Source: CAVYGM01 sp963768025 (GTDB taxonomy: Bacteria; Bacteroidota; Bacteroidia; Cytophagales; Spirosomataceae). From it: DNA of 64,000 nucleotides. The position numbers and the translations under genes are program-made. Where the stretch lies: positions 1 through 64,000 of the forward strand of contig CAVYGM010000032.1 in assembly GCA_963768025.1 (NCBI GenBank), given 5' to 3'. The notes under the pieces are model-generated. The model searched no databases, was not told where the DNA came from, and saw only the letters and a list, made by a program, of their open reading frames with translations. Within the stretch, counting starts at the first letter, position 1. Each line of letters begins with the position of its first letter. This document shows positions 1-10,226 of this stretch, one piece after another.

Positions 1-114
1 CTCGCCGCCGGGCTTGAAAGAGGTATGGGGGGTAGGTACCTGGGCAGTGATCAACGTTGATGCGAGTACGCACCAACCAATCAGCAGGAATTGGGGTAGG
101 AATCGGAAATGCAT
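1..114 (-). CDS. N-terminus of a secreted protein, cut by the window edge
   Basis: The first 38 codons of a leftward gene are present. ATG is at 114-112 and the frame is open to base 1. The peptide starts MHFRFLPQFLLIGWCVLAS and runs into ITAQVPTPHTSFKPGGE. This is a short basic start, a hydrophobic stretch and an AQ-type cleavage site, so a Sec signal peptide is likely. It lies 26 bases downstream of the M13 peptidase stop on the same strand and may be co-transcribed. The family cannot be named from this fragment. Confidence 0.6.
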   Translation of the reverse strand, partial: MHFRFLPQFLLIGWCVLASTLITAQVPTPHTSFKPGGE

Positions 115-139
115 GCAGTAGTAGATTAGGCGGGGTACC

Positions 140-2160
140 TTACCAAACGACGATCCGTTGGTTTTCGGGTTTGTACATTTTGTCGCCGGGTTGCACGTTG
201 AAGGCTTTGTAAAAAGGCGTGAAGTTCATCAGCGGGCCGTTTACGCGCCACTTGGCCGGGGAGTGCGGATTGGTGTTGACATACATCCGCATAAACTCAT
301 CCCGGGTTTTTACGCGCCAGATTCGGGCGATCGAGATAAAGAAACGCTGATCGGGGGTGAAGCCATCCAGTTTCGTGTGTGCTCTTTGCCCTGCTCGGTC
401 AGTTTGAAGGCATCGTAGGCAATGGCTACCCCGGCGATGTCGGCGGTGTTTTCGCCCACGGTCAAAGCGCCTTTGACGTGCACCGAATCGAGCACGGTAA
501 ACGAATTGTACTGGTCGATCACCTGCTGGGTTCTGGCTTTGAATTTGGCGTAGTCTTCGGGTTTCCACCAGTTGGTTACGTTCCCTACCTTATCGAATTG
601 GGCGCCCTGATCGTCGAAGGAATGGGTTATTTCGTGACCAATCACCATGCCGATACCGCCGTAGTTCAGCGCGTCGTCGGCGTTCACATCGAAGTAGGGA
701 GGTTGCAGGATACCCGCCGGAAATACAATCTCGTTGAGCGGAGGATTGTTATAGGCCGTGACCGTGGGCGGGGTGGTATGCCACTCGGTCCGGTCAACCA
801 ACTGTCCTACTTTCGCCAGGTTGTGCAGGTACTCGTTTTTAGCCGTAGCCAGCCGGTTTTCGAAATAGGCATCGCGTTTTACGTCCACCTTCGAATAGTC
901 CCGCCATTTATCAGGGTACCCGATTTTCTCCGTGAAGGCATACAGCTTTTCTTTCGCCTTGGTCTTGGTGGAGTCACTCATCCAGTCCAGGTTGTTGATG
1001 CGGGCCTCAAAGGCTTTTTCCAGGTTGGCCACCAATACCTCCATGCGTTTCTTGGCCGCTTCGGGAAAGTATTTTTTGACGTACAACTGCGCGAGGGCAT
1101 CGCCAAGCGAGCGATCTACGGCCTGCGTCATTTCTTCGGCCCGGGTTTGCTTGACGGCTTGTCCGGTCAGGATTTTGGAGTACGCAAACGACGCATCCAC
1201 GAAGGGTTGACTCAGAAAATTGGCGTAGTTGGTCAGCGCGTGGGCTTTTAGGTACACCTTCCAGTCCTCAATGGGCAGCGATTCCAACAGGGTGTTCAGC
1301 TTGTCATAATAGGCCGGTTGCCGTACGTTGACCGAATCCACTTTCAGGCCCAAGTCGCTCAGTAAGGTAGGCCACCGCAGGGCAGGTTGCCTTTGGGCCA
1401 GCGTCGTGACCGCCAGCTTGTTGTAGTTGGCCTTCACGTCCCGGCGCTCGATGTTGGTTTTATGAGCGGCTGCTAATTGCTTTTCCAGGTCATAGGCCAC
1501 GCTTGCGTTTTTCTCCGCGACAGATGCTCCGGTTCCGGTCAATTCAAATAAGGTAGCGAGGTACTGTTTGTATGCTTTCTGAATCGTGCCGGTTGACCCA
1601 TCAGTCTTGAAATAATAATCCCGCTCGGGCAGACCCAATCCGGTTTGAGAAAATTGGGCAATGTTGATGGTACTCCGTTTGTTATCGGGACCTATACCCA
1701 TGCCAATAATGGACCCATTCCCGGCTTTTTGTTCATCCGCCACCAACTTCAACAACGAAGCCACGTCGGTCACGGCGTCGATGCGGGTGAGCAGCGGCCG
1801 GATGGGTTCGTACCCTCGCTTGTTGATGGACGCCATGTCCATGCCGGAGGCATAGAAATCGCCCACCTTTTGTCCGATGCTTCCTGGCTTATTCTGACTG
1901 GCCGACACGCTATCCAGAATCCCCTGTAACCGGACGCGCTGCGGGTAATTCATAAACGAATACGAACCTACCCCCGTCTGACTCGCCGGTATCTGCACGC
2001 TATCGTACCAAATGCTGTTGGCGTATGCAAAAAAATCATCGCCGGGTTTCTTGGTGGCGTCTATGCCGGTCAGGACGACGCGGGTGGAATTCTGGGCAGA
2101 AACGTGGCTGCAGGCCGCGGCCAATACTACGGCTAGCCCTAGGAGTATAAGTTGTTTCAT
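140..2160 (-). CDS. M13 family metallopeptidase lipoprotein, frame interrupted near 375-381
   Basis: Neprilysin/PepO-type zinc endopeptidase, exported and probably lipid-anchored: the start has a lipobox ending at Cys17 (LAAAC). The zinc motif HEITH is encoded at 622-636 (about residue 509) and the third ligand lies in ENTADIAG shortly after. The family's C-terminal part (GFTPDQRFF to ENQRIVVW) is present down to base 140, but in another frame from about base 380. The junction falls in a GT tract (GTGTGTG, 375-381). Removing one GT, or adding one base, joins the frames into a full-length protein of about 673 residues. As written the product would end at 310 and lose its C-terminal 75 or so residues. 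It could be an assembly error, slippage or a real mutation. A decayed copy of its 5' end lies at 3837-4216. Confidence 0.85.
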
Positions 2161-2315
2161 GGATTGTTGATAGTTGCAAGTAGAGTAAAAGCTGATTCAC
2201 GCGGAATCGTCAGGAAAGATAGAAATTATGTGGTGAAAAGCGAAGTGAAACGGGTGAATAGCGGATCGCCCAAACCACAGATGAAGGTTAGCAAAGCTTT
2301 TTTTGCAGCCGTTAA

Positions 2316-3776
2316 TCAGGAAAAATAAATCTGCGCAATCTTACCATTCTTTTCCAGGCTAATGGTAAACAGATACTTGTTCATACCCAACTGCACCCGA
2401 TACCGGTAAACGTCCACCCCCTCCCTAATCTCATGATCCGCTAATTGAAAATCGACCAGCTTTCCGAAAGAAGCAAACCATTGCCATAAAGATTTACTGG
2501 TACTTGTCTTTAAAAACGTGTTCATCGGCTGGTTAAAATCCATTGGACTATATCCACTATTGAGTAACTGTGAGAAGATCCCCTGTAACCTACTGGTGAT
2601 TGCCGGTGATGGGTCCGTAATACTCATCGGCCTTTTCAAAGTAGGGTTATACATTCCAGCTAGGTCAAGGGCTAGCTGATCAATCATTTTATCGGCATGG
2701 TTGGTCAGGATAATGACAGTGAGGGTATCATCCGGAAAACGATAAATGACGGAAGAAAAACCAGGGGTACCACCGCTGTGCTGTACAAGCCGATGGCCAT
2801 GATAGGTATCTGTAAACCAACCCAAACCCGCATTGTAGGGAAGCCAGCCTCCTTCCCTGGTTTTAACCGGCTGCCACATCTGGTTGAGAGTCTCCTTTTT
2901 TACTAATTTTTCTGAGTATAAAGCCGCGTCCCACAACGCCAGGTCCTCTACGGTGGACATCAGGCTTCCGGCCGAAAATCCAACAAACGGCCACAAAGGC
3001 GGCTGGTTTTTGAAAAGGCTGTCCTCCCATACGTAACCCGATGCACGATGGGGTATCAAGTCTCTTGTGGCGGTACTCCTTGTATTCCTCATCCCCAAGG
3101 GGCTGAGGATACGCCGCTCTAAAAAGTCCCAATAAGACTGCTTGCTTACCTGTTCAATAATTAACCCCAGCAGGTAGTAGCCCGTGTTGTCATAGGCCCA
3201 GGTTTGTCCGGGTTGAAATTCCGCCGGTAATTGGAAAAACAATTTTAGAATCTCGCTCTCCTTGGGAAAGGTTTCATGCAAAATGTTGATTCTGAATACG
3301 CCAAGGTATCCGGGAACAGCCACATGGTTTTGAATACCGGAAGTGTGTGTGAGCAAATGCCGTAGGGTGATGTTTTTCCAAAAAGGAGGCGCTGTGGGGA
3401 AAAAACGGGTAAGGCGGTCATCTAAACTCAGCTTACCTTCTTCCATGAGCATCATGATGGCCATGGAAGTAAATTGTTTGGTCATCGATCCGATCTCATA
3501 CACCGTCTTTGTTGACGCAGGAACGCCCAATTCGAGATTGGATAATCCATAGCCGCCACTTTTGATGATAGTGCCGTTTTTTGCGATAATCAGCGAAGCA
3601 CCGGGGATGTGATGTTCTTCCAAACTTTTTTTGAAAAAGGTATCCACCGAATCTTCCTGGGAGCGAACAATTAGTGGAAGCAGGAAAAAAAACATAAAAC
3701 AGTACCCTGCGTTTTTTAACGTAGAAGCGATGCCGGGGGAGGCAGTTTGTCTGTTACAGGATAGGTAGGGTGACAT
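2316..3776 (-). CDS. serine hydrolase of the beta-lactamase/penicillin-binding fold
   Basis: Class C beta-lactamase-related hydrolase of 486 residues from the first ATG. The family motifs appear in order: SMTK (SxxK, nucleophile serine and lysine), YDN (YxN) in the middle of the catalytic domain, and HSGGTPGF near residue 340 (the KTG/HxG equivalent). A hydrophobic segment before RSQED suggests export. The true start may be the second ATG (3695), which opens directly into that segment. The C-terminal 110 residues form an extra domain of the kind often seen in these esterase-like proteins. Substrate unknown: a peptidase, esterase or beta-lactamase role cannot be separated by sequence alone. 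The gene sits between the M13 gene and the remnant of a second M13 copy. Confidence 0.85.
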   Translation of the reverse strand: MSPYLSCNRQTASPGIASTLKNAGYCFMFFFLLPLIVRSQEDSVDTFFKKSLEEHHIPGASLIIAKNGTIIKSGGYGLSNLELGVPASTKTVYEIGSMTKQFTSMAIMMLMEEGKLSLDDRLTRFFPTAPPFWKNITLRHLLTHTSGIQNHVAVPGYLGVFRINILHETFPKESEILKLFFQLPAEFQPGQTWAYDNTGYYLLGLIIEQVSKQSYWDFLERRILSPLGMRNTRSTATRDLIPHRASGYVWEDSLFKNQPPLWPFVGFSAGSLMSTVEDLALWDAALYSEKLVKKETLNQMWQPVKTREGGWLPYNAGLGWFTDTYHGHRLVQHSGGTPGFSSVIYRFPDDTLTVIILTNHADKMIDQLALDLAGMYNPTLKRPMSITDPSPAITSRLQGIFSQLLNSGYSPMDFNQPMNTFLKTSTSKSLWQWFASFGKLVDFQLADHEIREGVDVYRYRVQLGMNKYLFTISLEKNGKIAQIYFS

Positions 3777-3836
3777 TGATGCTGTTAATGTGCGAATGGT
3801 TTGAAAATGGCGCTCTATTTTGCATAAAAATCACCT

Positions 3837-4216
3837 GCCCACTAATTGCCCGATGCTTCCCGGCGCATTAGGAGTAGCCGATACACTGTCCAGAATCCCC
3901 TGCAACCGGACGCGCTACGGGTAGTTCATGAACGAATGCGCCCCTACCCCCGTCTAACTTGCCGGTATCTGGACGCTATCGTACCAAATGCTGTTGGCGT
4001 AAGCGAAAAAATCATCACCGGGTTTCTTCTTGGCGTCTATTCCCGTTAAGACAACGCGGTTGGAATTTTTTGCTGAAACGTTGAGATAGCCTCCGGCCAG
4101 CAACAGCGAAAAGCAAAAAACAGAAAATTCTACATGATTGGTAGTTTATTAAACTTGGTCAGTGGGGTAGCTCGAAATCGCTGGGAAAGATAAAAATTAT
4201 GTGGGAAAAAGCGACA
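3837..4216 (-). pseudogene. decayed duplicate of the M13 peptidase 5' end and leader
   Basis: On the minus strand this stretch closely matches the start of the M13 gene at 310-2160. It still spells VVLTGIDAKKKPGDDFFAYA, then SIWYDSVQIPAS, an amber codon (3956-3954), TGVG..SFMNYP, and a second amber codon (3917-3915). Both stops replace a CAG of the better copy. Similarity runs through the untranslated leader: a segment around AAAATTATGTGGGAAAAAGCG at about 4192-4212 resembles 2219-2240. The rest of the gene is absent, replaced by the serine hydrolase gene. I read it as the relic of a tandem duplication. Confidence 0.85.
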
Positions 4217-4316
4217 TTTAATCCAGTAAGGAATGTAAGGTTAGGACTGGGGGCGACCGCTCTGATTACGATCCTGGCAGCGTGCCTTTAAAACCAAACT
4301 ACTGTTTTCATACAAA

Positions 4317-4354
4317 AACAGGGGCCTGGAAGACTACTCTTCCAGGCCCCTGTT
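4317..4354 (-). terminator. intrinsic terminator of the formaldehyde dehydrogenase gene
   Basis: Perfect 17-bp inverted repeat (4317-4333 and 4338-4354) with a 4-base loop. Read leftward, the stem is followed by a run of five T. It lies 38 bases past the stop of the gene that ends at 4392. Confidence 0.9.
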
Positions 4355-4391
4355 CAGATTAAATTTGCTCTGCAAAAATTGAATACAAGGA

Positions 4392-5582
4392 TTAGGCAGG
4401 AATCATTCCATGCGGATCGATCACGAATTTTTTAGCCGCACCTTTGTCAAAATCACTGTATCCTTTTACCGAATCCTGCAAGCTGATCACTTCTACATTG
4501 ACCGCGTCGGCAATTTTGATTTTATCGTACAGAATAGCGTTCATCAACTGCCGGTGGTACTTCATAACCGGACATTGCCCGGTATGGATCGAGTGCGACT
4601 TGGCCCAACCCAGGCCGATCCGAATGCTCAGGCTTCCTTTCTGGGCCGCTTCGTCTATCCCGCCGGGGTCACCGGTCACGTAGAGCCCGGGTATGCCCAG
4701 CTGACCACCAGCGCGGGTGACTTCCATGATGGAGTTCAACACGGTAGCGGGCTGTTCCACATCACTATCGGCACCGTGGCCTTTGGCTTCAAAGCCCACG
4801 CAATCGACGGCACAGTCCACCTCCGGAACGCCGACAATTTGCTCGATCTGTTCGGCGAGGGTAGCTTTCTTTTTGAGGTCAATGGTTTCGCAGCCGAAGC
4901 TTCGGGCCTGTTCCAGCCGCTCGTCGATCATATCCCCAACAATCACCAAAGCTGCCCCTAACAGGTGGCACGAGGCCGCACAAGCAAGCCCAACCGGACC
5001 AGCACCTGCCACGTACACGATACTGCCCGGCCCTACCCCGGCCGTCACCGCACCATGAAAACCGGTCGGAAAAATATCAGAAAGCAGGGTCAGGTCCTTG
5101 ATCTTGGCCATTGCCTGATCGCTGTCGGGGAATTTCAACAAGTTGAAATCGGCGTAAGGTACCATCACGTACTCGGCCTGTCCGCCAACCCAGCCACCCA
5201 TATCGACGTAGCCGTAGGCAGCACCGGGACGAGCGGGATTCACATTCAGGCAGATACCCGTTTGCCCTACTTTGCAATTCCGACAACGGCCACACGCGAT
5301 GTTAAACGGCACCGATACCAGATCACCTTCCTTGATAAACTCGACATCGCGACCCGCTTCGATCACCAGACCAGTGATCTCATGCCCCAGGATCAGTCCC
5401 TCTGGCGCGGTGGTTCGTCCACGAACCATGTGCTGGTCGCTGCCGCAAATATTGGTAGAAACGATCTTGAGGATCACCCCGTGCTCGCATTTACGATTGC
5501 CCAGGGCTAGTTTGGGATATTCTATCTCTCTTACCTCAACTACACCGGGTTTAATGTAGGCTACTCCGTGATTCTGGCACAT
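4392..5582 (-). CDS. fdhA: glutathione-independent formaldehyde dehydrogenase (zinc alcohol dehydrogenase family)
   Basis: Medium-chain, zinc-dependent dehydrogenase of 396 residues, the usual length for FdhA, which oxidises formaldehyde to formate with tightly bound NAD. Visible features are the catalytic zinc site (NICGSDQ and GHE), the structural zinc cluster CGRCRNCKVGQTGIC, and the Rossmann glycine motif VAGAGPVGLA. The long insert after the zinc cluster and the SDIFPTGFHGA segment are typical of this subgroup. The protein is cytoplasmic, with no signal peptide. It appears monocistronic, with its own terminator and a 700-base upstream gap. A role in aldehyde detoxification is an inference from the family. 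Confidence 0.9.
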   Translation of the reverse strand: MCQNHGVAYIKPGVVEVREIEYPKLALGNRKCEHGVILKIVSTNICGSDQHMVRGRTTAPEGLILGHEITGLVIEAGRDVEFIKEGDLVSVPFNIACGRCRNCKVGQTGICLNVNPARPGAAYGYVDMGGWVGGQAEYVMVPYADFNLLKFPDSDQAMAKIKDLTLLSDIFPTGFHGAVTAGVGPGSIVYVAGAGPVGLACAASCHLLGAALVIVGDMIDERLEQARSFGCETIDLKKKATLAEQIEQIVGVPEVDCAVDCVGFEAKGHGADSDVEQPATVLNSIMEVTRAGGQLGIPGLYVTGDPGGIDEAAQKGSLSIRIGLGWAKSHSIHTGQCPVMKYHRQLMNAILYDKIKIADAVNVEVISLQDSVKGYSDFDKGAAKKFVIDPHGMIPA

Positions 5583-6308
5583 ATTAGGTAGGTTTTAAGT
5601 GATGATTTTTCTGTTTTTCCCATCCCTTCCTGGGATGATGATTTCTGCTTGTACTCCCGATTTCAAATGGCTATCCATCGTTATGAAACATTCAAGCTGG
5701 CACAAATCAAGGCTGAATTATGCTTTTACGCCATCAGGGTACCTTCCAAGTCCACTAACTTCAGAAAGGTATGGAGTACCCTACTGACAGAAAGACCAAG
5801 GGTATTAAATATTACTATAACGACATAAAATATTACTATTTTTTAATTTCCCCGACATCCGATTTTTAAAGCAAATGTATCGACGGTAGCACTAATTGAT
5901 ACTAATTCAGCGCCCGACTCTGCTGTGTGACGACGAGTGAGCCATTGCAAATGGCCTTTTATGACAAGGTCGGAGTCCTCCTGTGGAAGACTCCGACCTA
6001 CTGGGGCTTTTGCAGGTATTCGCACGGACGGTCGCTGTCTTTGCAAACGAGTGGTGAATCGACGGCTGATTTCAAATCAGAGTCAACGGGGATAAACGGA
6101 GATTTTTACTTTTTCCATGGTTCGGGAATATGAGTATTCCCGGTTTGCTATCATGTTTCATTTTAACGTGTGAACCCTTCTGCGAAACAGGGTATCATCC
6201 GTCCTTAGTCAAGATCCGATAAAGTTGGGAACTCTTCATGACAACAAAAATGGATTGGAAAAAGTAAAGAAAAATTTACTTTTTCCGCGAAGGATGGCAT
6301 TCCCACTC
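5583..6308. other. gene-free stretch with three hairpins
   Basis: No open frame here looks like a gene. It holds an 11-bp hairpin at 5967-5999 (arms AGGTCGGAGTC and GACTCCGACCT), a small 8-bp hairpin at 6123-6142 (CGGGAATA/TATTCCCG) and the A/T-rich stem at 6257-6286 listed separately. The part next to 5582 should carry the promoter of the formaldehyde dehydrogenase gene, but I see no clear TAnnTTTG element. Confidence 0.5.
6257..6286 (-). terminator. candidate terminator after the GntP permease gene
   Basis: Perfect 12-bp inverted repeat (6257-6268 and 6275-6286) with a GAAAAA loop. It is A/T-rich and lies 23 bases beyond the stop codon at 6309. Read leftward the second arm is followed by CCAATCC rather than a T run, so termination strength is uncertain. 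Confidence 0.45.
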
Positions 6309-7637
6309 CTACACCACCCCCATCAACACATAAATAATCAGAATCGCCGAACAGGCCAGCACCAGGGTACCCAGGCTGTGGGACTGATTCCCCTGCTTGA
6401 TATTCATGCCCGTGAGCTGGGTCATGGCCCAGAAGAAGCTGTCGTTGGCGTGGGAAACGGCTATAGCGCCGGCACCAATCGCCAATACGGCAAACACCCG
6501 CATGGTTTCGCTATCCAGGCCCAGGGTACCCAGCAAGGGGGCTACGATAGAGGCGGTGGTAATGAGAGCAACGGTAGAAGAACCCTGAGCCGTTTTGAGC
6601 GCCAGGGCCATTAGAAAGGGCAGGAAGATACCCCACGAAGCGGCGTTGAGGTTGGCACTCACCAGATCGGCGATGCCGGAATTTTGCAGCATTTTACCAA
6701 AGACACCACCAGCGCCGGTGATCAGAATTACCGGCGCGGCGATGAGTAGCGATTCGCCGATCCAGCCCGAGGAAGACAGGAGTTGCGCATCGAATTTTTC
6801 GGGGAGCGCGAAGGACAAAAACGCTCCGATGAGGAGGGCGATTACCGGGCTACCCACAAAAAGCAGTATGGTAGTAAAAATATTGTCGCCGAAGGGCTGC
6901 GTGGGGTACTTGGCAATGGACGCCAGCACAATGAGCAACAGCGGAATGACAATGGGCATGAAAGCACTACCCAGCGAAGGCCGTTTGCCGTGCTGTACCT
7001 TGGTTTCGACTTCGGCGAATTGCGGTACCAGGTCGATATGACGGGTGAAGCGTTTGACAAAAAAGTAGCAGGGTATCAAAGCCAGGGAGCTTACAATAAT
7101 GCCCCAGAAAATCACCATGCCCAGATCCGCATTTAGGATACCGGCGGCGGCGATCGGCCCCGGCGTAGGGGGTACCAGCGAATGACTCGCCGAGATCCCC
7201 AGCGTGAGGGCTACCGTGGTGGCGGCATAGGGTAGCTTTCCTTTGAAAGATAGTGACTTGTTGATGGGATTCATCATGATAAATGCACTATCGCCAAACA
7301 CCGGAATCGACAGGATGTAGCCCGTCACCATCATGGCCAGCATCACGGATTTTTCACCGATAAGAGCCAGGATTTTCTGCGCGATAACGAAGGCTCCACC
7401 GGTTTTTTCGAGAAAGGTACCGATCATGACCCCCAACAGAATCAACAGCCCGATACTACCCAGTACCCCGCCAAAACCTTCGGAGATGGATTTGAGGATG
7501 AGGTCGCCGGGCATACCCGACAATAGTCCGTACAGGATGGCCCCCACAAAGAGCGCCATAAAGGGGTGGATGTCAAACTTGATGATGGAAATGATAATCA
7601 GGGCAAGGGCAAAAAGGATGGTTAGGAGGGTGAGCAT
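6309..7637 (-). CDS. GntP family gluconate/organic-acid:H+ permease
   Basis: Inner-membrane secondary transporter of 442 residues with about 12 hydrophobic segments, the normal size for GntP. Family-like stretches include GFGGVLGSIGLLILLGVMIG near residue 55, IPVFGDSAFIMMNPI near residue 110 and SHSLVPPTPGPIAAA near residue 155. Known relatives import gluconate, idonate or related sugar acids with protons. No gluconate kinase or dehydratase lies beside it, so the substrate here is open. It is transcribed divergently from the TonB receptor gene across a 185-base gap. Confidence 0.9.
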   Translation of the reverse strand: MLTLLTILFALALIIISIIKFDIHPFMALFVGAILYGLLSGMPGDLILKSISEGFGGVLGSIGLLILLGVMIGTFLEKTGGAFVIAQKILALIGEKSVMLAMMVTGYILSIPVFGDSAFIMMNPINKSLSFKGKLPYAATTVALTLGISASHSLVPPTPGPIAAAGILNADLGMVIFWGIIVSSLALIPCYFFVKRFTRHIDLVPQFAEVETKVQHGKRPSLGSAFMPIVIPLLLIVLASIAKYPTQPFGDNIFTTILLFVGSPVIALLIGAFLSFALPEKFDAQLLSSSGWIGESLLIAAPVILITGAGGVFGKMLQNSGIADLVSANLNAASWGIFLPFLMALALKTAQGSSTVALITTASIVAPLLGTLGLDSETMRVFAVLAIGAGAIAVSHANDSFFWAMTQLTGMNIKQGNQSHSLGTLVLACSAILIIYVLMGVV

Positions 7638-7822
7638 GAAGGAATAGGTATAATAAGGCCCAAAATTTTACCAAAAAAGTCGAAAGGCCTATGGTTATAC
7701 TTATGGGCAGATTTCTACGATTTTTTCCAGAGATTTATAACTTTTTCGCTTTGGAAGGGGTATTCCCAATATTGCCCCAGACGAATCGTTACTTACGTAT
7801 CATGTGACTACCGCAAGACTTT

Positions 7823-10220
7823 ATGCGCCTACTCTTTACCATTCTATTCCTTTCTGGTGTTCATTTTTGCCTGGCTCAACGTCAGGTTACGGTAAGTGGT
7901 TTTGTGAAGGAGGCCGGGAGCCAGGAACTTCTGCCGGGAGTCAATGTGTATGTACCCGGCACTCCTTTCGGAGCCGTGACCAATACCTACGGATTTTATT
8001 CCCTTACCATGCCAGCCGCGGACACCCTGCAAGTAGTATTCTCGTTTGTGGGCTATGAAAAAATGGAGAGAAACCTGAAACTCACTCAGGATACCCAAAT
8101 CAACATCCTGCTCACCAGCATCAACCAGCTCGAAGAGGTGACCATTTCGGCCCGGAGGCAGGAAGACTACGTGAGCCGCTCGGCCCAGATGAGTACCATT
8201 GAGGTACCCATCTCCCAAATCAAGAAGGTACCCGCTTTCTTTGGCGAAAAGGATGTCCTGAAAGTACTGCAACTGATGCCCGGCGTGCAGAAGGGTACCG
8301 AAGGCCAAACGGGCCTGTATGTACGCGGCGGGGGACCTGACCAAAACCTCATCATTCTGGACGATGCCGTGGTGTACAACGCCAGCCACCTTTTCGGTTT
8401 TTTCTCCATCTTCAACAGCGACGCGCTGAAAAGTGTGGAACTGACCAAAGGGGGCTTCCCGGCCCGGTACGGTGGGCGGTTGTCGTCGGTGCTGGATATG
8501 AACATGAAGGAGGGCAGCAAGGACAAGCTCCACGGCGAAGGGGGCATCGGGCTGATCTCTTCCCGACTGACGTTGGAAGGGCCGTTGGCCAAGGGTAAAT
8601 CGTCCTTCCTGGTGTCGGGTCGCCGTACCTACATTGACGTGCTGGCCGCGCCGCTGATTGCTTCCCAGCAAAAGAACGAGCTGGATAAGGTAAAACCGGG
8701 CTACTATTTCTACGACTTGAACGCGAAAATTAATTACGACTTTGGCCCAAAGGACAAGCTTTACCTCAGTGGGTACTTCGGGCGGGATAAGTTTTACGCC
8801 AACGAATCTGGCCCCACCACCGACTCGCAACAACGGCCTCGACTGGGGCAACACCACGGCTACGCTGCGCTGGAACCACCTGTTTGGACAAAAACTATTT
8901 GCCAATACGTCCCTGATCGCCAGCAATTTCAATTTCGGAATTTCCAGCTACACCCGCGACAAAAACGAGGATGGAAGCGTGCAGGACGAGTTCAGCCTGC
9001 GCTACGATTCCCGCATCCGCGACTACGGAGTAAAGACCGATTTTGATTTTTACCCCAATGCCAGGAATGTCGTGAAGTTCGGGGTTCAATTGACCTTTCA
9101 CCGCTTTGTGCCCTCGGCCCTGGCCATCGAAGGGTCGTTCTTGCCGGAAGCCATTGCCCGTTCGGTAACGCCCGTCAACACCACGGAGGGAGGTATCTAC
9201 ATCGAGGATACCTGGCAGCCTTTTGCGGCCCTGAAAATGAACGCCGGCTTTCGGCTGAGTACTTTCAAAACCGAAACCAAAACCTACGTCCGGCCTGAGC
9301 CCCGATTTTCGGCGGCGCTGCGACTTGCCCCGGATTTTTCGTTCAAGGCTTCCTATGCCCAAATGAACCAGTACGTGCATCTACTGTCCAATACGGGGCT
9401 GGGCCTGCCCACCGACCTGTGGGTACCTACCACCGACCGCGTGGCCCCCCAGCAATCGCAGCAGGTAGCCATCGGACTGGCCAAAGACCTGGACCACCCA
9501 GCGCTCACGCTGACGCTGGAAGGCTACTACAAAAACATGAGTAACATCCTGAACTACAAGGAGGGAGCTTCCTTCCTGAGCCTGAGTGGCGAAAACGCCA
9601 ACGAACTGAGCTGGGAGGATAACGTGACGGCCGGGAGGGGGTGGTCGTACGGGACGGAGGTATTGGTGCAGAAAAAAACCGGCCGGCTTTCGGGCTGGGT
9701 GGGGTACACCTTATCGTGGACGCAGTGGCAGTTTCCCGAGCTCAATTTTGGCAAAACATTCTACCCCCGCTACGACCGCCGACACGACATTTCGGTCGTG
9801 GGGATTTTTGAACTAAACAAACGCATTACCTTTTCGGCCACCTGGGTGTACGGTACCGGCAACGCGCTTACCATTCCGCTATCAAGGTACACGGCTTACC
9901 GCGACAATGCCATCTATACCTCTGCCCAGCGAGTAAGCTGGAATGGGCAGGGAGTAAATGAGTACGGCGAAAAGAACAGTTTTCGAGCCGAACCTTACCA
10001 CCGACTCGACTTTGCGGTGCAGTTTCACAAAAAACTCAAACGACACGAGCGTACCTGGGAGTTTGGGGTGTACAATGCCTACAACCGGCGTAATCCATTC
10101 TTTTATGACATCGGCACCGAGCCCGTGATTTCCAACGGAGCCACTACCAATCGATCGGTATTGAAGCGATACTCGCTATTTCCGTTTTTGCCTTCATTTA
10201 GTTATAATTTTAAGTTCTGA
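7823..10220 (+). CDS. TonB-dependent outer-membrane receptor with carboxypeptidase-like N-domain, frame interrupted near 8812
   Basis: Outer-membrane receptor of about 799 codons. Order of parts: signal peptide (1-20), a CarboxypepD_reg-like beta-sandwich (about 22-110), a plug domain with LMPGVQKG, YVRGGGPDQNLIILD and GGFPARYGGRLSSVLD (about 140-230), then a long beta-barrel ending in an aromatic C-terminus (SYNFKF). The frame breaks between 8806 and 8836. Dropping one C from the CCCC run at 8812-8815 joins YANESG to NNGLDWGNTTATLRWNHLF and restores the barrel. Assembly error or recent mutation are both possible. It starts an apparent operon with the DUF4249 lipoprotein, 6 bases downstream; such pairs are common in Cytophagales. 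The ligand is unknown. Confidence 0.85.
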
Positions 10221-10226
10221 GAAAAG

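Noticed and set aside
379..1251. Long plus-strand open frame over the M13 gene
   Set aside because: It is an antisense shadow of a clear M13 coding frame, with no recognisable domain.
5599..5787. Short plus-strand frame in the gap beside the formaldehyde dehydrogenase gene
   Set aside because: Composition and residues show no domain, signal or conserved pattern; likely chance.
5843..6133. Small frames around the hairpins at 5.9-6.1 kb
   Set aside because: They overlap inverted repeats and each other on both strands, and no start context or domain is visible.
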